Source of the DNA: Pseudomonadota bacterium
Lineage (GTDB): Bacteria; Pseudomonadota; Gammaproteobacteria; Steroidobacterales; Steroidobacteraceae
Reading direction: 5' to 3'
Assembly (NCBI GenBank): GCA_021850555.1
Contig: JAJZLX010000215.1
Coordinates: 1-8,027, forward strand
DNA: 8,027 nt
In this document: in pieces, positions 5,428 to 8,027 of the stretch
How positions within the stretch are numbered: the first letter of the stretch is position 1
Layout: each line of letters begins with the position of its first letter
Position numbers and translations under genes: made by a program
Notes under the pieces: generated by a model
The model's database searches: none
What the model was told of the DNA's origin: nothing
Seen by the model: the letters and a program-made list of their open reading frames with translations, nothing else

Positions 5428-6579
5428 ATGAGCAACCGAGACGAGTTCTCAAAGAGAACATGCCTAGCAGTCGCGCAGCGAGCCAATCACCGTTGCTCGT
5501 TCCCTGGCTGCCCACAAATAACATCTGGCCCGAGCGACGAGTCTCCAGAGTCCGTCACCATGATCGGGAAGGCCGCGCATATTCATGGCGCCTCATCCGG
5601 GCCTGGCTCCAGGCGCTATCTCAAATCCATGTCGCGCGAGGAACGAAGACACATTAGCAATGCCATCTGGCTATGCAGCAACCACGCCGACATGATTGAC
5701 CGGGATGAGGCGACTTATACCGGAGACGAGCTCCGGGCGATGAAGCGCGAGCACGAGAACAACATCAGCGTTATTCAGCGGAATGCGATCCTGGCAGGCG
5801 TCCCCACGCCAGATTATATCGCCATCGGACCGGACATCGTATTTACAGGCGACTTTATCGGCATCGACAACGAAGGGTGGAGCCTTCATCTACGGAATTT
5901 CTTTGAAGGCGATATTCACACACTGATCACCTTCATCGAGCGCTTCGAGCAAGCGCCGCCGAGTGACCGATACGTACTCATGAACCATCTCGGGGATGGA
6001 CGGGTACTCAAAGAACCACCGTCCATAACCAAGGATAAAGCTGGAGGCTACATTATACGTTGCTCGGTCCTTCCAGGCGCTGAACGCATAGACGCAGCCG
6101 ATATTCCAAAGAGCTGGGCACTGTCGGATAGCCACGACCCCATGGTAAAAGAGGGCAACTGGACTCTCGTGTCTGGACTTGATGCCCTGCCGCAACAGAT
6201 CAAGACATGCTTATCTCTCCAGAAAGGCGAGAGCCCGCTCCATCGAGAGTTCGGAACGCGAATTGCCGAGTACTATAGTCTGCTTTCTGGTTCGCCGTGG
6301 TTTGACCGCTATCTCAAACTGGAAGTCATTCGCCAGGCATCGATTCCCTACGTCGACCCGATCAACAATCGGCAGTACACACCGCTCCTATGCGTCGAGC
6401 GTGTTTTCGGGATCGAGGTCACTGCGGTTGCGCCGACCAACAACTGGCTACCGGTTCGCGTAGACCTCGATGTCAAAGGAGTGGGGCGGTGGCGGCACGA
6501 GTTGTTTGTCTGCGTCCCGCAGGGACCTGTGGCGAAGTCATCTTTGGGTCACGTTCTCGGTGGATCTTCTGACCCGTGA
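5428..6579 (+). CDS. HNH endonuclease-domain protein with uncharacterised C-terminal region
   Basis: A 383-residue protein. Residues 10-108 form an HNH nuclease domain with a zinc-binding frame: CSFPGC (C23, C28), AAHI with H51 as the candidate catalytic histidine, GPGSRRY and MSREERRHISNAIWLCSNHADMID (N78, C83, H86, D91). The MT/SxEER..NxIWLCxxHAxxID layout is typical of HNH proteins found singly among phage-defence and mobile-element cargo. Residues 125-383 hold no motif I recognise; there is no membrane segment or signal peptide, so the protein is cytoplasmic. The C-terminal part may sense a trigger or bind a target while the HNH part cuts DNA. It stands alone between LysR and the end of the trb operon. 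Codon use (CTA, TAT, ATA) is less GC-rich than its neighbours, suggesting separate acquisition. The start has only a weak upstream GGCGA. Confidence 0.85.
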   Translation: MSNRDEFSKRTCLAVAQRANHRCSFPGCPQITSGPSDESPESVTMIGKAAHIHGASSGPGSRRYLKSMSREERRHISNAIWLCSNHADMIDRDEATYTGDELRAMKREHENNISVIQRNAILAGVPTPDYIAIGPDIVFTGDFIGIDNEGWSLHLRNFFEGDIHTLITFIERFEQAPPSDRYVLMNHLGDGRVLKEPPSITKDKAGGYIIRCSVLPGAERIDAADIPKSWALSDSHDPMVKEGNWTLVSGLDALPQQIKTCLSLQKGESPLHREFGTRIAEYYSLLSGSPWFDRYLKLEVIRQASIPYVDPINNRQYTPLLCVERVFGIEVTAVAPTNNWLPVRVDLDVKGVGRWRHELFVCVPQGPVAKSSLGHVLGGSSDP

Positions 6580-6806
6580 TGATGTTGGGTGTCTGTGCGT
6601 TTGAAATAGCAATACTGTGCGCCGACAGTCTTCGCGATGCGTCCGAAGCTCCGTCACTCGCCAATCCCGGGAATGGGCCACGCGCAGCTCGTACTACAAC
6701 GTCGCCGTACAGACGTGGCGCCCCATCATCACCCCCGCAATGACACCAAGCGCGTGAGTCATGAGATCCGCCTCCTCACAGCTTCGCATCGCGATCCTCA
6801 AGCTTT
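6580..6806. other. Gap between HNH gene and trb operon
   Basis: Apart from the possible small ORF at 6694-6762, nothing convincing is present. Short dyads occur (CCCGGG near 6667, ATCGCGAT near 6788, GCCACG 6677-6682 with CGTGGC 6714-6719), but none forms a strong stem followed by a T tract. The convergent HNH and trb transcripts must end here, with no clear intrinsic terminator. Confidence 0.4.
6694..6762 (-). CDS. Possible 22-residue small ORF or remnant after the trb operon
   Basis: The minus-strand ATG at 6762 is preceded by AGGAGG (6771-6776) with 8-nt spacing, one of the strongest ribosome binding sites in the window. The frame encodes MTHALGVIAGVMMGRHVCTATL and stops at a TAG at 6694-6696. 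It lies 44 nt after the DUF2274 stop, on the same strand. The start is small and hydrophobic (GVIAGVMMG), like the beginning of a membrane segment. It may be a genuine small peptide gene, or the 5' stub of a trb-operon gene broken when the HNH cargo arrived; the same frame stays open for dozens of codons after the TAG. I recognise no family. Confidence 0.35.
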   Translation of the reverse strand: MTHALGVIAGVMMGRHVCTATL

Positions 6807-7055
6807 TCAGGGTTGGTCGAGGGCATGTGGACGAGAGCGTTCCCGCCGCATCACCGCCTTGAACGCTTTGTCGCGCAGGATGAACTGCGTGAGCATGTGC
6901 GGGATGAGATCGGCCGCGAGCACCGTCTCCCCCCAGGTCTCGCTATGCAGGGCGGCGTAGCGATCGAGCTGGGCTTTTAGACCGATGGGCACGGTGATGG
7001 TGAGCTTGATGGTATCGGTGCTGGGCAGCGGCCCGAGGCGCAGCTTGGCATTCAC
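6807..7055 (-). CDS. DUF2274 domain protein of the trb operon
   Basis: An 82-residue protein of a family that regularly follows trbI in P-type conjugation operons (NAKLRLGPLPSTDTIKLTITVPIGLKAQLDRYAALHSETWG..LIPHMLTQFILRDKAF). Role unknown; probably a small cytoplasmic accessory of transfer, and the pattern of a short beta segment then helices recalls ribbon-helix-helix proteins. I chose GTG at 7055 because AAGGGAG (7063-7069) lies 7 nt upstream; the longer frame from 7088 would overlap the trbI end and lacks such a site. That ribosome binding site touches the trbI stop, so the two genes are one transcript and probably coupled. Confidence 0.85.
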   Translation of the reverse strand: MNAKLRLGPLPSTDTIKLTITVPIGLKAQLDRYAALHSETWGETVLAADLIPHMLTQFILRDKAFKAVMRRERSRPHALDQP

Positions 7056-7068
7056 GTGGCATCTCCCT

Positions 7069-8027
7069 TCAGGGACTCGAGAAATCACCCTCCGCCCGAT
7101 AGGGGCGGAGGATCAGGTCCTTGTTCACGATCACCCGCACCGGATATCCAGGGCGGATCGTGATCGTGGGCTGGATATCGAGATTGCGCTGAGTGATCTC
7201 CTGGCCGACCTGGTTCGTTGTGCCCTGCAGCCCCTGCAGCGAGGCGTAGAGCACGGACTGCGAATCCCCGTACTGGCCGCCCGGCACAGCGAGCTCCGCC
7301 GCGGCCCCGAGCAGCGTCGAGACCGCCGCTCCCGCGACCAGGCGCTTCCAATGCCAGTCGACCCGGTCTTGCAATCCCTCGTAACCCTCCGGATCGGTCC
7401 CCGGCAGACGGCCGAGCACAATCGAGGATCCGTCCGGCAGGATGAGCCGCGTCCAGACGAGGAGCACCCGGCGCTGTCCGTAACCGACCTGGCTGTCGTA
7501 TACGCCGAGCAGACGCGACCCCTGAGGCACGAGCAGGATCCGCCCCGTCACCGTGTCGTAGACGTTCTGGGTGACCGTGGCGATGATGTTGCCCGGGAGG
7601 TCCGAGTCGATGCCGGTCAGGAGCGCCGCCGGGATCACCGTACCCGCCAGCAGCTCGTACGGGGATCGCGGCGTCACGAGGTGTCCCGAGGCGTAGATGC
7701 GATCATTAGCACGCGCGCCGAGAAACGATTCGTTCTGCGCCTGGCCGCGCTGCGGCGCTCTGGGACGCGCGCCCACCGCCCCTTCTCCGCTCGCGCCCTC
7801 CGCCACGTGCGAGGCGATCGCCTCGGCGGCCGCCAAGCTCGGTGACTGCGCACCGGCACCTGGCGGCGCCGTGCTCGCCATCGCGGCCGACTGCCCCCGC
7901 AGATGCACGAAGAGCTGCGCCTTCGCCGCGGCCTGCGCCTCGCGTTGCTGCTGCAGGCGCTGCGCGCGGATCGCGTCCTCCTGCGGACTCGGCACGAAGC
8001 TCGGTCGCTCGGGAAGCTCCGGGATTC
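7069..8027 (-). CDS. trbI: TrbI/VirB10-like conjugal transfer protein (C-terminal part)
   Basis: The frame is open to the right edge, so the N-terminus, with its cytoplasmic tail and membrane helix, lies outside. About 318 residues are visible. The first ~95 are a Pro/Ala/Gln-rich periplasmic linker (QQQREAQAAAKAQ, then PPGAGAQSPS). The rest is the conserved TrbI/VirB10 beta-barrel domain: YELLAGTVIPAALLTGIDSDLPGNIIATVTQNVYD, LLVPQGSRLLGVYDSQVGYGQRR, LILPDGSSIVLGRLPGTDPEGYEGLQDRVDWHWKRL, an alanine-rich antenna-like helix (AGAAVSTLLGAAAELAV), and the ending PTITIRPGYPVRVIVNKDLILRPY. VirB10-type proteins span both membranes in the type IV secretion core complex and pass the energy signal to the outer-membrane channel. 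GTG at 7995 is not the true start, because the family sequence continues upstream. Confidence 0.95.
   Translation of the reverse strand, partial: IPELPERPSFVPSPQEDAIRAQRLQQQREAQAAAKAQLFVHLRGQSAAMASTAPPGAGAQSPSLAAAEAIASHVAEGASGEGAVGARPRAPQRGQAQNESFLGARANDRIYASGHLVTPRSPYELLAGTVIPAALLTGIDSDLPGNIIATVTQNVYDTVTGRILLVPQGSRLLGVYDSQVGYGQRRVLLVWTRLILPDGSSIVLGRLPGTDPEGYEGLQDRVDWHWKRLVAGAAVSTLLGAAAELAVPGGQYGDSQSVLYASLQGLQGTTNQVGQEITQRNLDIQPTITIRPGYPVRVIVNKDLILRPYRAEGDFSSP

Noticed and set aside
6677..6719. GCCACG/CGTGGC inverted repeat with 31-nt loop
   Set aside because: Arms only 6 bp, long loop and no T tract; not supported as a terminator or an origin.
6985..7845. 286-residue plus-strand frame
   Set aside because: Antisense to trbI and the DUF2274 gene, both of which match known families.
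1..8027. CRISPR arrays, tRNA or rRNA genes, insertion sequence ends
   Set aside because: No regularly spaced repeats, cloverleaf-like segments, transposase genes or matching terminal inverted repeats were seen by eye.

Overview
The window looks like part of an integrative conjugative element or conjugative plasmid of a high-GC proteobacterium. The right end holds the 3' end of a P-type trb transfer operon on the minus strand: trbI (VirB10-like, cut by the window edge) followed by a DUF2274 protein. The middle holds a divergent regulator pair of the kind found on these elements: a DUF6499/DUF2285 protein (minus) and a LysR-type regulator (plus). I cannot place the host below Proteobacteria.

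Layout, left to right. 1-1086 (minus, open at the left edge): a MerR-like helix-turn-helix fused to a superfamily 2 DEAH-type helicase. 1087-1215: a compact divergent promoter region with TGTG/CACA half-sites. 1216-2277 (plus): a ParA-family ATPase with its own N-terminal helix-turn-helix, overlapping by 4 bp a 295-residue protein of unknown function (2274-3161). 3163-3190: a hairpin in the convergent gap. 3240-4049 (minus): the DUF2285 regulator. 4050-4342: a noncoding divergent region with several inverted and direct repeats. 4343-5284 (plus): the LysR regulator. 5428-6579 (plus): an HNH-domain protein with a long uncharacterised C-terminal region. 6580-6806: mostly empty, but with a 22-codon minus-strand reading frame behind a strong ribosome binding site. 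6807-7055 and 7069-8027 (minus): DUF2274 and TrbI.

Two gene sets look like cargo on the transfer backbone. Their base and codon use is visibly less GC-rich than that of the trb, DUF2285 and LysR genes. The first is the divergent helicase / ParA / unknown-protein locus, where both outward-facing genes begin with a DNA-binding helix-turn-helix and share a short intergenic region with repeated half-sites. The second is the stand-alone HNH protein between the trb operon and LysR. Both fit element maintenance or defence against foreign DNA. That function is inference; the domain content and arrangement are read directly from the sequence. The helicase locus is the best candidate here for an undescribed system.
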